The position numbers and the translations under genes were made by a program. A DNA stretch of 64,000 nt from Candidatus Poribacteria bacterium. Its GTDB lineage: Bacteria; Poribacteria; WGA-4E; WGA-3G. Positions 23,841 through 31,004 of the stretch are shown in pieces. The DNA lies in assembly GCA_028824575.1 (NCBI GenBank), contig JAPPDN010000059.1:62001-126000 (forward strand), given 5' to 3'. Each line of letters starts with the position of its first letter. Position 1 is the stretch's first letter. Under the pieces are notes generated by a model. The model ran no database searches. It saw only the letters and a program-made list of their open reading frames with translations, and had not been told where the DNA came from.

Positions 23841-24479
23841 ATGCATATGAAATCACCAACCCTCCTAAACGAACCGCAAGGAAAATTAAGAAAACGAAAA
23901 CGCTATAAAAACGGATGGACACCCGCGGAGAACGCCTTAATCCGAAAGTTGGTGAAAAAGGGGTTCACCACCGAGAAGATGGCACCCTATTTCCCAAATC
24001 GGACGCTCTGGGCACTCAAACATCAACGGTTCTCCCTCAAGATCAAGAGGGAGCCGCCATGGTTCTCGCCGCAGAACAAGCAATGCGTTGCGGAACTCGT
24101 GAAGTTCAAAATGGCGGGCTATTCCCATAAACAGATCGCAGCACGCTACGCGGTATCGATCCAGAAAATCTCGTGGGTTTTGTGTAAGGCGGGCTTCCCC
24201 CAGTTCCGAAGGGTCGTCAAGATGCCGGCGAAGAAGAAGAAACGCTGGTCAGACGTGGAAATCGAATTGCTACGCAAAGACCTCAAGCGTGGGATACGGG
24301 GTGGACAGCTTCACGAGCGGCACTCACAGCGGACCCCGAGAGCGGTAGATAAGAAGGTATATCAAATCACGCGATTCTGGCCAACACCCCAAGAAACGGC
24401 AAGACGCGAAACGTTGGCGCGACACAACGCAGCGAAAGCACTCAAGGTTGATTGGGACACACCGTCCCACTGGCAATAG
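23841..24479 (+). CDS. Myb/SANT-like DNA-binding protein
   Basis: 212 residues from ATG 23841 (TTG 23820 also possible). It holds repeated three-helix units with the SANT/Myb look: WTPAENALIRKLVKKGFT then MAPYFPNRTLWALKHQ, a central HTH (AGYSHKQIAARYAVSIQKI), and RWSDVEIELLRKDLKRG. The protein is very basic and likely binds DNA. Similar proteins occur on phages and plasmids; the target is unknown. Confidence 0.6.
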   Translation: MHMKSPTLLNEPQGKLRKRKRYKNGWTPAENALIRKLVKKGFTTEKMAPYFPNRTLWALKHQRFSLKIKREPPWFSPQNKQCVAELVKFKMAGYSHKQIAARYAVSIQKISWVLCKAGFPQFRRVVKMPAKKKKRWSDVEIELLRKDLKRGIRGGQLHERHSQRTPRAVDKKVYQITRFWPTPQETARRETLARHNAAKALKVDWDTPSHWQ

Positions 24480-24488
24480 GAGACTCTA

Positions 24489-24809
24489 ATGAATCACAGT
24501 CAATCTATGTATACCTACGAAGAAATCGAATTCCAAATCCCCGTTCGTGAAAGATTTTACCATTACAAACAAAAGGTGTCGCCGGCGTATCTCGTCATCG
24601 ACATCGGTATCGACTGGGCATCCATCGTCGTCCATCGCAAACCCGGAAAACCTGACGATCGCTGGTTCGTCTCCGAGTTCACCACCGGTGGTGCCATCGA
24701 CATCCCCGAGACCACATCCCGCGATGAAGCCGTTGCGTCCGCCATTGCGAAAATCAAAGCACTCGGTCGCGACACCTACAGAAAACGTATAGGAGGCAAA
24801 CCTGAATGA
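24489..24809 (+). CDS. Hypothetical protein
   Basis: 106 residues, with AGGAG close to the ATG. Contains SPAYLVIDIGIDWASIVVHR, a strand-rich stretch superficially like an actin/RuvC start, but no matching motif follows. Overlaps the next gene by ATGA, so the two are coupled. Family not recognised. Confidence 0.5.
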   Translation: MNHSQSMYTYEEIEFQIPVRERFYHYKQKVSPAYLVIDIGIDWASIVVHRKPGKPDDRWFVSEFTTGGAIDIPETTSRDEAVASAIAKIKALGRDTYRKRIGGKPE

Positions 24810-25504
24810 AGACACGTTCTTTGGAATTATTTTTGAAAAAGCAAAAAAAGGATAATAGCACGCTCGGTTTTATATGCTATGGAGGCGTGCGAAAGGAGCC
24901 CGCCCGGAAAGTCAACGTGAGGCGATACTTCTTCTTTTTCGGTCAGAACAGCGTCCCCAAAATAGATATGATGTTCATCTATCGCGTACAAGATATCGAG
25001 GCACTCAAACCTCACATCAAGGTCCGAAAGGCGATAAAGGAACAGGCACTGACAGCGATCAAAGCGCGCAAGGATCGTCCAGAGGTATTTACAAAAGCTA
25101 TTGGGGACCAGATAGTAGAACACAAGCCTGCGGATGTGACACTCATATTCAGAACAGGGCACGTCCTCCGCGGAAAGGTTTTGGGACAGACCCGGTACGA
25201 ACTCTTGTTAGAAGTTGCCAACTGCCAGATTTTTGTGTTTAAACACGGTTTGCTTGAAATCCAGATGCATGGCAAGTGTCAGGGCTCCCAGAAGAAACTG
25301 TCTGAGAGACTCACTGATATTTTCGCAGGGGGCCCCAAATCCCGCGCAGAGGTAGAGACGATCACCGGTCTGGATGAGGACGCTATCAAAAAGTGTGTCG
25401 GTTGGATGCGATTGCAGAATATTATCACAAAGGACGCTTCGGACAAAGATCCAGATGGGAACTCACGGTGGTGTCTTTTAAAAGAGGGCGACGATCAATC
25501 GTAG
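24806..25504 (+). CDS. Protein with Sm/Hfq-like domain
   Basis: 232 residues. Residues 110-155 (DVTLIFRTGHVLRGKVLG, then YELLLEVANCQIFVFKHGLL) align by eye with the Hfq Sm core: a V-x-L-x-NGxxLxG-like Sm1 strand pair and the Q-x-V-Y-KHA-like Sm2 end. Hfq binds small RNAs; here the domain sits inside a longer protein with an N-terminal basic region (VRRYFFFFGQ) and a C-terminal wHTH-like tail (RAEVETITGLDEDAIKK). It may be an RNA-binding regulator of the plasmid. The Sm call rests on motif similarity only. Confidence 0.55.
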   Translation: MKTRSLELFLKKQKKDNSTLGFICYGGVRKEPARKVNVRRYFFFFGQNSVPKIDMMFIYRVQDIEALKPHIKVRKAIKEQALTAIKARKDRPEVFTKAIGDQIVEHKPADVTLIFRTGHVLRGKVLGQTRYELLLEVANCQIFVFKHGLLEIQMHGKCQGSQKKLSERLTDIFAGGPKSRAEVETITGLDEDAIKKCVGWMRLQNIITKDASDKDPDGNSRWCLLKEGDDQS

Positions 25505-25525
25505 CACAAACTTTCCAGTTTGTGC
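25504..25525. repeat. GCACAAACT palindrome
   Basis: Identical stem-loop to the one at 19752, again right after a stop codon, here that of the Sm-like gene. Confidence 0.65.
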
Positions 25526-25557
25526 ATAGCATCGCCAATTAACGAAAGGATGTCAAA

Positions 25558-25809
25558 ATGGAAGGAAACCCTGTATATGACGAGCGAACACTACACGAGA
25601 TAGCAAGAATGCCGTTTATCCGCACGCCGTCCATTTCATTGGAGATTGGAAAAATGGAACGGGTTGTGGACATAGCCCGAAAAAACGACATACAGTGGCG
25701 AAAATGCCTTCAGATTCTATACATACTTGACCGGGACCCGAACTTCAAATTGACGTGGTTAGATGCTCTCGATGGGAACACGCACGTGTGTGTGGATTTA
25801 AACATCTAA
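25558..25809 (+). CDS. Hypothetical protein
   Basis: 83 residues, GAAAGGATG upstream. Helical N-terminus (ERTLHEIARMPF) and NDIQWRKCLQILYILDRD; compact and soluble. Part of the co-transcribed series. Family unknown. Confidence 0.45.
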   Translation: MEGNPVYDERTLHEIARMPFIRTPSISLEIGKMERVVDIARKNDIQWRKCLQILYILDRDPNFKLTWLDALDGNTHVCVDLNI

Positions 25810-25819
25810 GGAGGGTTTT

Positions 25820-26167
25820 ATGCATAACGTATCGTTTGAAGAATCAAGAAAGCACGTGCCGGCGGATGCCCTCGGTGCTATCCATGTCTATCGACCGCAC
25901 ACCGACTTCAGTGAATTTATTATGGATGTCGTCGAGAATATCCGAGAGATGGACTTGCAAAGAATCGTGATCCTCGTCCAAAAAGGGGTTTCAAAGTCCG
26001 TTATCGATGACGCAACGCAACGGATTGCCGAGCTCCTTGAAGGCGAAAAACTCGATGAAAATAAGAAGATCGCTTTGGAATGTTTCCACGGCTTAACACG
26101 AGTAGAACTCCGTAGACTCAAGCGTCAATGGGAACGCTCACGAACAAAAAGGAGAAAACGTAAGTGA
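25820..26167 (+). CDS. Hypothetical protein with basic tail
   Basis: 115 residues, AAGGAGG seven bases before the ATG. Helical; the end RRLKRQWERSRTKRRKRK is very basic and likely contacts nucleic acid. It overlaps the following gene as GTGA. Unknown family. Confidence 0.5.
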   Translation: MHNVSFEESRKHVPADALGAIHVYRPHTDFSEFIMDVVENIREMDLQRIVILVQKGVSKSVIDDATQRIAELLEGEKLDENKKIALECFHGLTRVELRRLKRQWERSRTKRRKRK

Positions 26168-26706
26168 AAGTTGAAACCGTATTGATAGACTTGGAGCCTG
26201 CTGAGGCACCCAAAAAGCGCGTCCGGTCCCCATCAAAGCCTAAGAAACCCGCGCGTATCTTAACAAAGTCTGAAGAATATCTCATCGACTATTGGATAGA
26301 AATGGGAATGGTTCGCAGAGACGGTCGCTTTCCTGGGGATACTTCCCAGGACGTTTACCTGTTCCAGCATGAATTGGTAGAGGATGTTGAACTTCCTGTG
26401 CCATGGTCAGAATTTTTCCAGATGTTCAATAACGTGAATCACGATTGTTTCCTCAAAGAACTCGAAGGCGAAATCGTAGAAAATCCGTTTGACCCCTGGC
26501 GGAGCCCAAAAATGGTCGGCATCAGTTTCCGGATTCGACCGCACAACCGACAGGACTATCAGCTCGTCAAGGTGATCACCCGTGGAGATGCGATGAATAA
26601 GGAGGTAAGCGATGTGGAGCCCGTTAACCTTCATAAGGATGTACTTATCGTTCCATTCACCCTTGGAGATCAGGTGAATAATAGCGACACAAAAGGAGAT
26701 ATATAA
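26164..26706 (+). CDS. Hypothetical protein
   Basis: 180 residues from GTG 26164, coupled to the preceding stop. A Lys/Pro-rich N-terminal segment (KKRVRSPSKPKKPARI) leads into a folded acidic region with aromatic residues. No family or catalytic motif is recognised. The next gene starts one base after its stop and has its own AAAGGAG. Confidence 0.5.
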   Translation: MKVETVLIDLEPAEAPKKRVRSPSKPKKPARILTKSEEYLIDYWIEMGMVRRDGRFPGDTSQDVYLFQHELVEDVELPVPWSEFFQMFNNVNHDCFLKELEGEIVENPFDPWRSPKMVGISFRIRPHNRQDYQLVKVITRGDAMNKEVSDVEPVNLHKDVLIVPFTLGDQVNNSDTKGDI

Positions 26707-26707
26707 C

Positions 26708-26923
26708 ATGGACGCACAACTCAAGAAAATCACAGTAACACCCGCGAAGTTCGATGAGGACGGAGCCATCAAGTCATCAGAATTTGCGACCCTGACACTC
26801 GATGTTCCGTTGGATTCCACAGCACAGCGCGAGGCGATTGTGGAACTCATGACGTTGCTCGACAACGAATGGGTGGAAACCGAGATTCAAAGTCGCCAGC
26901 AACGGATGAAGATGGCGGGGTAA
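26708..26923 (+). CDS. Hypothetical small protein
   Basis: 71 residues, AAAGGAG upstream. Strand-rich first half (KKITVTPAKFDEDGAIKSS), acidic helix after it. It resembles small plasmid proteins in size only; no function assigned. Confidence 0.45.
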   Translation: MDAQLKKITVTPAKFDEDGAIKSSEFATLTLDVPLDSTAQREAIVELMTLLDNEWVETEIQSRQQRMKMAG

Positions 26924-26931
26924 TCCGAAAC

Positions 26932-27192
26932 ATGAAATATGTCATTGGTAAAACCAATATGCCTGGCTCAGCGGGAGTCATAGCGAAATACCTCAACCGC
27001 GATGGACATGGCGAAATCTATTTCTTGGACGATGTGCCTATGCACAAGGTCAACACGTTTCTGCGACACCTCTTAAAGCAGGTGAAAGACAAAACCTACC
27101 TGCTTATTGTGGTTGGTGTCGCTTCCGATAAACTTGTGGAAGTCGCTGGCATCGAGGAGGATCATCAGATATATCAATGGAGTGGAAACTGA
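26932..27192 (+). CDS. Hypothetical protein
   Basis: 86 residues from ATG 26932, eight bases after the previous stop; a longer frame upstream overlaps that gene and was not used. Contains MPGSAGVIAKYLNRDG and YLLIVVGVASDKLVE. The second is a hydrophobic strand typical of an alpha/beta fold. Unknown. Confidence 0.45.
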   Translation: MKYVIGKTNMPGSAGVIAKYLNRDGHGEIYFLDDVPMHKVNTFLRHLLKQVKDKTYLLIVVGVASDKLVEVAGIEEDHQIYQWSGN

Positions 27193-27596
27193 TGCGAAGA
27201 TTCCACGGCAAGATAGAAGTCTTTCGGCATGCTGAGGATGACTGGCACCCTGAAAAAAGGGATATCTATGCAGAATACTTTGAAGCGAAAACCATCCAGT
27301 CGGCGAAGTCGAAACTCACAAAGATCGCAAACGAGACAGAACTTTTCTCGTGGGTGCAGTCTTGGGATAACGCAACCCGCACCTACACCGGTAAAGACCT
27401 GCGCTGGAAACCCTGGGGGTCCGTGTGCGGATACAAACAGAAGGATGGTACCGAAGTCGCCTACAGTACCCGGAAGGCGGAACGCGTCTCCGGTGAACAG
27501 ATATACCCAGAAGGTTACGGGAAATACGGAAAAAGCGTCGGATATTCTGTCCAGATAACGGTTTATTGGAAATATCAGGAGGGAGACGGCGAATGA
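27177..27596 (+). CDS. Hypothetical protein
   Basis: 139 residues from ATG 27177, or five fewer from ATG 27192, which overlaps the preceding stop as TGATG. Trp-rich and aromatic (ELFSWVQSWDNATRTYTG, RWKPWGSVCG), probably beta-rich. Overlaps the next gene by ATGA. No known family. Confidence 0.5.
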   Translation: MEWKLMRRFHGKIEVFRHAEDDWHPEKRDIYAEYFEAKTIQSAKSKLTKIANETELFSWVQSWDNATRTYTGKDLRWKPWGSVCGYKQKDGTEVAYSTRKAERVSGEQIYPEGYGKYGKSVGYSVQITVYWKYQEGDGE

Positions 27597-27856
27597 AGCA
27601 GAAACGCCCTATAGATAGCGTTGCCTCGTTTGAAGCAGAACGATCGGGGATATTCGTGTTGTTTGGCGCACAACTCAACTTTGATCGCTACTACACCGCC
27701 TACCAAAACCACTGCAAGAAGAAACAACTCCGGTCTCCTGTTTCTGAAGCCGAATTCATGCCTGTTTCCAACAGGATGATTTCAGGACTACGCGAATGGT
27801 GGTACACGAAAGAGACTGGGATCTACGTCGTAGATGCCGAGGAGGAAACCAAATGA
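27593..27856 (+). CDS. Hypothetical protein
   Basis: 87 residues, start ATGA overlap and AGGAGG upstream. Aromatic-rich (LNFDRYYTAYQNHCKKKQ, REWWYTKETGIYV). Part of the overlapping gene train; unknown family. Confidence 0.45.
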   Translation: MKQKRPIDSVASFEAERSGIFVLFGAQLNFDRYYTAYQNHCKKKQLRSPVSEAEFMPVSNRMISGLREWWYTKETGIYVVDAEEETK

Positions 27857-28170
27857 TTATCGGACGGTTGGAAGACTACATCGAGAGAATCAAGCGAGAC
27901 TTGCGCATCTGGCAGCGGCAGGATGCAACCCTGCAGCTGTCTACAGGGGGCGCGTCGCTATTTGTCACTGCGCTCTATGAAAGTATAGCGTTATCAGGCG
28001 CGGATATACCCACCGAACAAGATTATCAGGAATATCCCGATGAGGTGTTCGTTGAACTGCAAAAACGCGTGAGCGTCCGCGACCCGCAGCTGAAGCAGCG
28101 AATGCTCGCATACTACGAAAAACACGACCCCCGCGCAAAAGCAGCGGCGGCACAACTCACGCTCTTTTAA
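27853..28170 (+). CDS. Hypothetical protein
   Basis: 105 residues, ATGA overlap with the gene before. All-helical look: GRLEDYIERIKRDLRIWQRQ, then DEVFVELQKRVSVRDPQLKQ, ending AAAAQLTLF. The tail QLTLF resembles a sliding-clamp (beta-clamp) binding motif of the QLxLF type, which would fit a plasmid replication factor. That link is an inference. Confidence 0.5.
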   Translation: MIIGRLEDYIERIKRDLRIWQRQDATLQLSTGGASLFVTALYESIALSGADIPTEQDYQEYPDEVFVELQKRVSVRDPQLKQRMLAYYEKHDPRAKAAAAQLTLF

Positions 28171-28185
28171 TTGGGAGGCTGCGTC

Positions 28186-28449
28186 GTGACAGACATAACC
28201 TTGCTAATAGACGATATCCACAAACTCATAGAGCTGATAAACGCAGATATCCCTCTTTCAGAGATACGCCCGCTCGCCAAACGCATCTATTTGTCATTAG
28301 GGGCTTATATCCAGCGTGAAGGTGCCACAGCAACAACACAATCGGCGTTGGCAGACCTCGATACGTTTTGCCAGACACATGTGCGCCTCAGACAGATATT
28401 CAGACTCGGAGACACCAATGGTCAAAACCACCCACATCCCATTCCTTGA
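28186..28449 (+). CDS. Hypothetical protein
   Basis: 87 residues from GTG 28186, preceded by GGGAGG. Helical (TLLIDDIHKLIELINADI). It overlaps the start of the next gene by 32 bp. Unknown function. Confidence 0.45.
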   Translation: MTDITLLIDDIHKLIELINADIPLSEIRPLAKRIYLSLGAYIQREGATATTQSALADLDTFCQTHVRLRQIFRLGDTNGQNHPHPIP

Positions 28450-28855
28450 AAATTTGTGTGTCTTGTTAATCTGCCACGACGCACAGATGGATGACTTCAC
28501 GGAGCAGCTGACCACGCTCTATGACCCCTGTGTGGATACCGTTCATGTCTGTGTGTCCAAAAAACTGAACCTCTTTAAGCGTGCAAAGTTCATGCGGCAG
28601 ATCCGAGAGATGTTTACCGATGCCGACATCCACATCCGAAACGTGACCGAAGCCCAAATCAAACGCTTGGCATTCTATATCTATGTCTATGCCACCCCGG
28701 AGGAAAACAATGAGACTCTACCAACGCGCCATCGTCACCCAAGTCCTCAAGGGCGGGACGCTCCGATGCTACCTACAAGACAACGAGAACCACGAAGTCA
28801 ACGCCTATCCCTGCGGGAACATGCGCAGACACCGGATTTTCCTCTGCGCGGGTGA
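28418..28855 (+). CDS. Hypothetical protein overlapping the IF-1 gene
   Basis: 145 residues. The first 100 look like a real alpha/beta protein (LENLCVLLICHDAQMDDF, KRAKFMRQIREMFTDADI). The last 45 residues run out of frame through the IF-1-like gene and are Arg/Pro-rich, so the natural end may once have been earlier. Adjacent overlaps support translation of the first part. Confidence 0.4.
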   Translation: MVKTTHIPFLENLCVLLICHDAQMDDFTEQLTTLYDPCVDTVHVCVSKKLNLFKRAKFMRQIREMFTDADIHIRNVTEAQIKRLAFYIYVYATPEENNETLPTRHRHPSPQGRDAPMLPTRQREPRSQRLSLREHAQTPDFPLRG

Positions 28856-28931
28856 TGAAGTCACCCTCGAACTCAGCCCCTACGATCTTCAACGCGGTCG
28901 CGTAATATGGAGGCAATCGGTAACGGAATGA
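28710..28931 (+). CDS. infA: Translation initiation factor IF-1 homologue
   Basis: 73 residues from ATG 28710, preceded by GGAGG. It follows IF-1 through its whole OB fold: a TQVLKGGTLRCYLQDNENHE strand pair, CGNMRRHRIFLCAGDEV in the place of the IF-1 KMR-x-H-I region, and the diagnostic GDEVTLELSPYDLQRGRVIW. IF-1 occupies the ribosomal A site during initiation. Chromosomal infA normally sits with ribosomal protein genes; here it lies among plasmid genes, so it is an accessory copy, perhaps tuning host translation or used as an RNA chaperone. The family call is strong. Confidence 0.85.
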   Translation: MRLYQRAIVTQVLKGGTLRCYLQDNENHEVNAYPCGNMRRHRIFLCAGDEVTLELSPYDLQRGRVIWRQSVTE

Positions 28932-29113
28932 TTTCTGAATTACACTTCAAAAACTTAGAGAACGCCAATCGTGAGTTAGCGATGCGTTTTGAGAAACTCC
29001 GCAACGCCCGCGCCAGTCGCGATACGCAGAGCATCAAGCATGCCGCAATGGAATACTTCCAGGCAGTCCAACGCCTCAACGCAGCGATTGAAGACGCACT
29101 CAGCAAGGGGTAA
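28928..29113 (+). CDS. Small helical protein, duplicated at 32470
   Basis: 61 residues from ATG 28928 (ATGA overlap with the IF-1 gene). One charged helical hairpin with a conserved centre RKLRNARASRD-like motif (here EKLRNARASRDTQSIK), then MEYFQ. The gene at 32470 encodes a paralogue. Possibly an HTH or coiled-coil regulator; no family recognised. Confidence 0.6.
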   Translation: MISELHFKNLENANRELAMRFEKLRNARASRDTQSIKHAAMEYFQAVQRLNAAIEDALSKG

Positions 29114-29167
29114 CCCCCAATTGTGGTGGTTTCCGCTCACACCTGCACACGTAACCCTGTGCAGACG

Positions 29168-29187
29168 TGCAAGTGTGCACACCTGCA
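29168..29187. repeat. 20-bp palindrome P, copy 3
   Basis: TGCAAGTGTGCACACCTGCA, identical to copy 1. It lies within a GTGCAGACGTGCA-rich spacer between two small genes. Confidence 0.7.
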
Positions 29188-29275
29188 GAATATCAACCCG
29201 CTCTTTGTAGCATAACCTGTTAGGGTGTGCCTGCTCCCTGCTTGCGTCCCCCCTTACCGTTAAAAATCATCAAAA

Positions 29276-29809
29276 ATGAGAAATATGAAACAACCCACAC
29301 GCCAACAACGCCGAAAACAGACACGACAGTTCAATAAAAAAATCAAGAAAGAGGGCAATTCGTTGCTCGGACGAAAGCTTCTTGATGACAAATCCGATTT
29401 CGAGGCGTACACCCCCTCAAGTCAACATCCAGCCGTAATGCCTTTTTGCATGATCTTCAAAGAGCAGTCCGATCTCAATGACTTTACCTTCAGTTGCCGA
29501 GAGGGTGCTGAAAGCTTTCAGGATAATGAACAACCGAAAATGATTGTCCTGATCCGAGAACCGCATATCGAATTACCTGCACCGAAACAGGAGATGATGA
29601 AGATCGCAACCCGTATCTTCAAAAAAGTTGCACCGAGTCGAACCTACATCTTCGTAGAAGCAGAAGGCACTCAAGAAACTGCAGATATTTCCGGTGCGAT
29701 ACACGGGTTTCTCAGGAGACTTGGACGCGTCCCGGAAGACACACCGCCCCCAGCATGGCTATCGGAATATATCTATCAAGCGGAAAATCCCAACGATTTA
29801 AACACGTAA
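29276..29809 (+). CDS. Hypothetical protein upstream of parA
   Basis: 177 residues; ATG 29285 is an equally good start. A very basic N-terminus (RQQRRKQTRQFNKKIKKEGN) is followed by an alpha/beta region (PKMIVLIREPHIELPA, SRTYIFVEAEGT). No ribosome site is clear. Family unknown; the position next to parA suggests a partition or copy-control role, which is only a guess. Confidence 0.45.
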   Translation: MRNMKQPTRQQRRKQTRQFNKKIKKEGNSLLGRKLLDDKSDFEAYTPSSQHPAVMPFCMIFKEQSDLNDFTFSCREGAESFQDNEQPKMIVLIREPHIELPAPKQEMMKIATRIFKKVAPSRTYIFVEAEGTQETADISGAIHGFLRRLGRVPEDTPPPAWLSEYIYQAENPNDLNT

Positions 29810-29839
29810 CCCCTTCCAAAATCTAACGTTTTTATCTCT

Positions 29840-29935
29840 ATGTGCAGAATATCACACCTGCACAGTATCACATCTGCACACTTGAAAACGTGCATATTTG
29901 CAGGTGTGCACACGTGCAACCTTGCACAGATGGAG
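29840..29935. promoter_or_regulatory. Repeat cluster before parA, includes palindrome P copy 4
   Basis: Palindrome TGCAGGTGTGCACACGTGCA at 29899-29918, preceded by partial units such as CACACCTGCACA and CACATCTGCACA, ending 23 bp before the parA ATG. This is the usual place for a parS-like centromere or for operator sites of a small RHH partner. Confidence 0.65.
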
Positions 29936-29941
29936 GTGAAA

Positions 29942-30562
29942 ATGAAGACACTCGCAATCTTAAGCAGAAAAGGCGGAACCGGCAAAACAACCCTCGCAAC
30001 GCATCTGTCCGTTGCCGCGGAACGTGCCGGACACACGACCGCCCTCATAGACTTAGACCCACAGTCTTCCGCGGCGAAATGGCGCGACAACCGTGAGGAC
30101 GACACACCCGCAGTCATTTCCACACACTCGGAACGCTTACAACACATCCTGAAACTCGCCGAGGATAACGGCGCAACCTTCGCTATTCTGGATACCGCAC
30201 CGCATACCGAAGTCGCAGCCCTCGAAGCGGCGCGGGCTTCCGATATGGCGTTAATGCCCTGTAGACCCTCACTCCTTGATCTACAGGCGATCGGCTCCAC
30301 CATCGATGTCGCCCAACTCGCCAGAGTGCCGGCACACATCGTTTTCAACGCCGTGCCACCCCGTGGCGATCTCACTGAACAAGCGCGGCAAGCCGTAGAG
30401 ATATATGATGTCCCGTGCGCACCCTGCGAGATCGGAAACCGAATCGGGTTCGTCCATGCCTATAACGCGGGGCTGACTGTCCAAGAGTTTGAACCGAAGA
30501 GTAAAGCCAGCGATGAAATCAGCGCACTTTACACATACATCGCCAAAGAGATGGGAGTCTAA
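29942..30562 (+). CDS. parA: ParA-type partition ATPase
   Basis: 206 residues from ATG 29942 with GGAGGTG upstream. Deviant Walker A LSRKGGTGKTTLATHLS at the N-terminus, Walker B-like FAILDTAPHTEV, and a ALIDLDPQSSAAKW switch, as in short ParA/ParF ATPases that lack an N-terminal HTH. It would position plasmid copies using a centromere-binding partner. The next gene begins one base after its stop and encodes a small RHH-like protein, the usual partner of this class. Confidence 0.9.
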   Translation: MKTLAILSRKGGTGKTTLATHLSVAAERAGHTTALIDLDPQSSAAKWRDNREDDTPAVISTHSERLQHILKLAEDNGATFAILDTAPHTEVAALEAARASDMALMPCRPSLLDLQAIGSTIDVAQLARVPAHIVFNAVPPRGDLTEQARQAVEIYDVPCAPCEIGNRIGFVHAYNAGLTVQEFEPKSKASDEISALYTYIAKEMGV

Positions 30563-30563
30563 T

Positions 30564-30836
30564 ATGGCAGCAAAGAAAGTGAATCTCGCAAAAGTTTTCC
30601 AAGAGAACGAGCAGCCCCAGAAACCTGAACTGGAAGTCGTTGAATCTGCGCCGACCCACAAAAAGAAAATCGCACCGTCACGCGAAAACAAAAAACACAT
30701 CGGAGGCTATTTCGACGAAGCCGTTTACCGGCAGATGAAATATATCGGTATCGAGAAGGGAATGACAACACAGGAAATATTGGCATCAGCCCTCAACGCA
30801 TGGTTTCAAATGCACGATAAGCCACCTATTGCGTAA
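30564..30836 (+). CDS. Small RHH-like partition partner
   Basis: 90 residues. An unstructured basic N-terminus precedes HIGGYFDEAVYRQMKYIGIE and MTTQEILASALNAWFQ, the strand-helix-helix order of a ribbon-helix-helix. Lies directly after parA, so it is likely the centromere-binding protein and repressor, probably acting on the repeats before parA. A C-terminal fragment of a second copy survives at 32232. Confidence 0.7.
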   Translation: MAAKKVNLAKVFQENEQPQKPELEVVESAPTHKKKIAPSRENKKHIGGYFDEAVYRQMKYIGIEKGMTTQEILASALNAWFQMHDKPPIA

Positions 30837-30878
30837 GGGGAAATGGACATTCAGACTGTAGAATTATCAAGATTTTCC

Positions 30879-30907
30879 TTGACTTTTTTTCTGAAAAATG
30901 CTATGAT
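30879..30907 (+). promoter_or_regulatory. Sigma-70-type promoter of tnpB 2
   Basis: TTGACT, 17 bp, TATGAT, at the same distance from the leader as in elements 1 and 3. Confidence 0.75.
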
Positions 30908-30913
30908 GATTGC

Positions 30914-30998
30914 ATCACGTAGGCAGACATGACAAGCGTTGTTGCAAGGCAGCGTGTCTGCCTCCCACTTGTCAGGGGATAAAAACGTGATACGTGAT
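30914..30998 (+). ncRNA. Pseudoknotted tnpB leader RNA, copy B
   Basis: P1 ATCACGT (30914) with ACGTGAT (30985, and a tandem second copy at 30992). P2 GGCAGACA with TGTCTGCC. P3 GTTGTT with GGCAGC (three G-U pairs). Pseudoknot TGACAAG (30930) with CTTGTCA (30968). Every helix of copy A is kept with different bases. Confidence 0.75.
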
Positions 30999-31004
30999 AG
31001 CACC

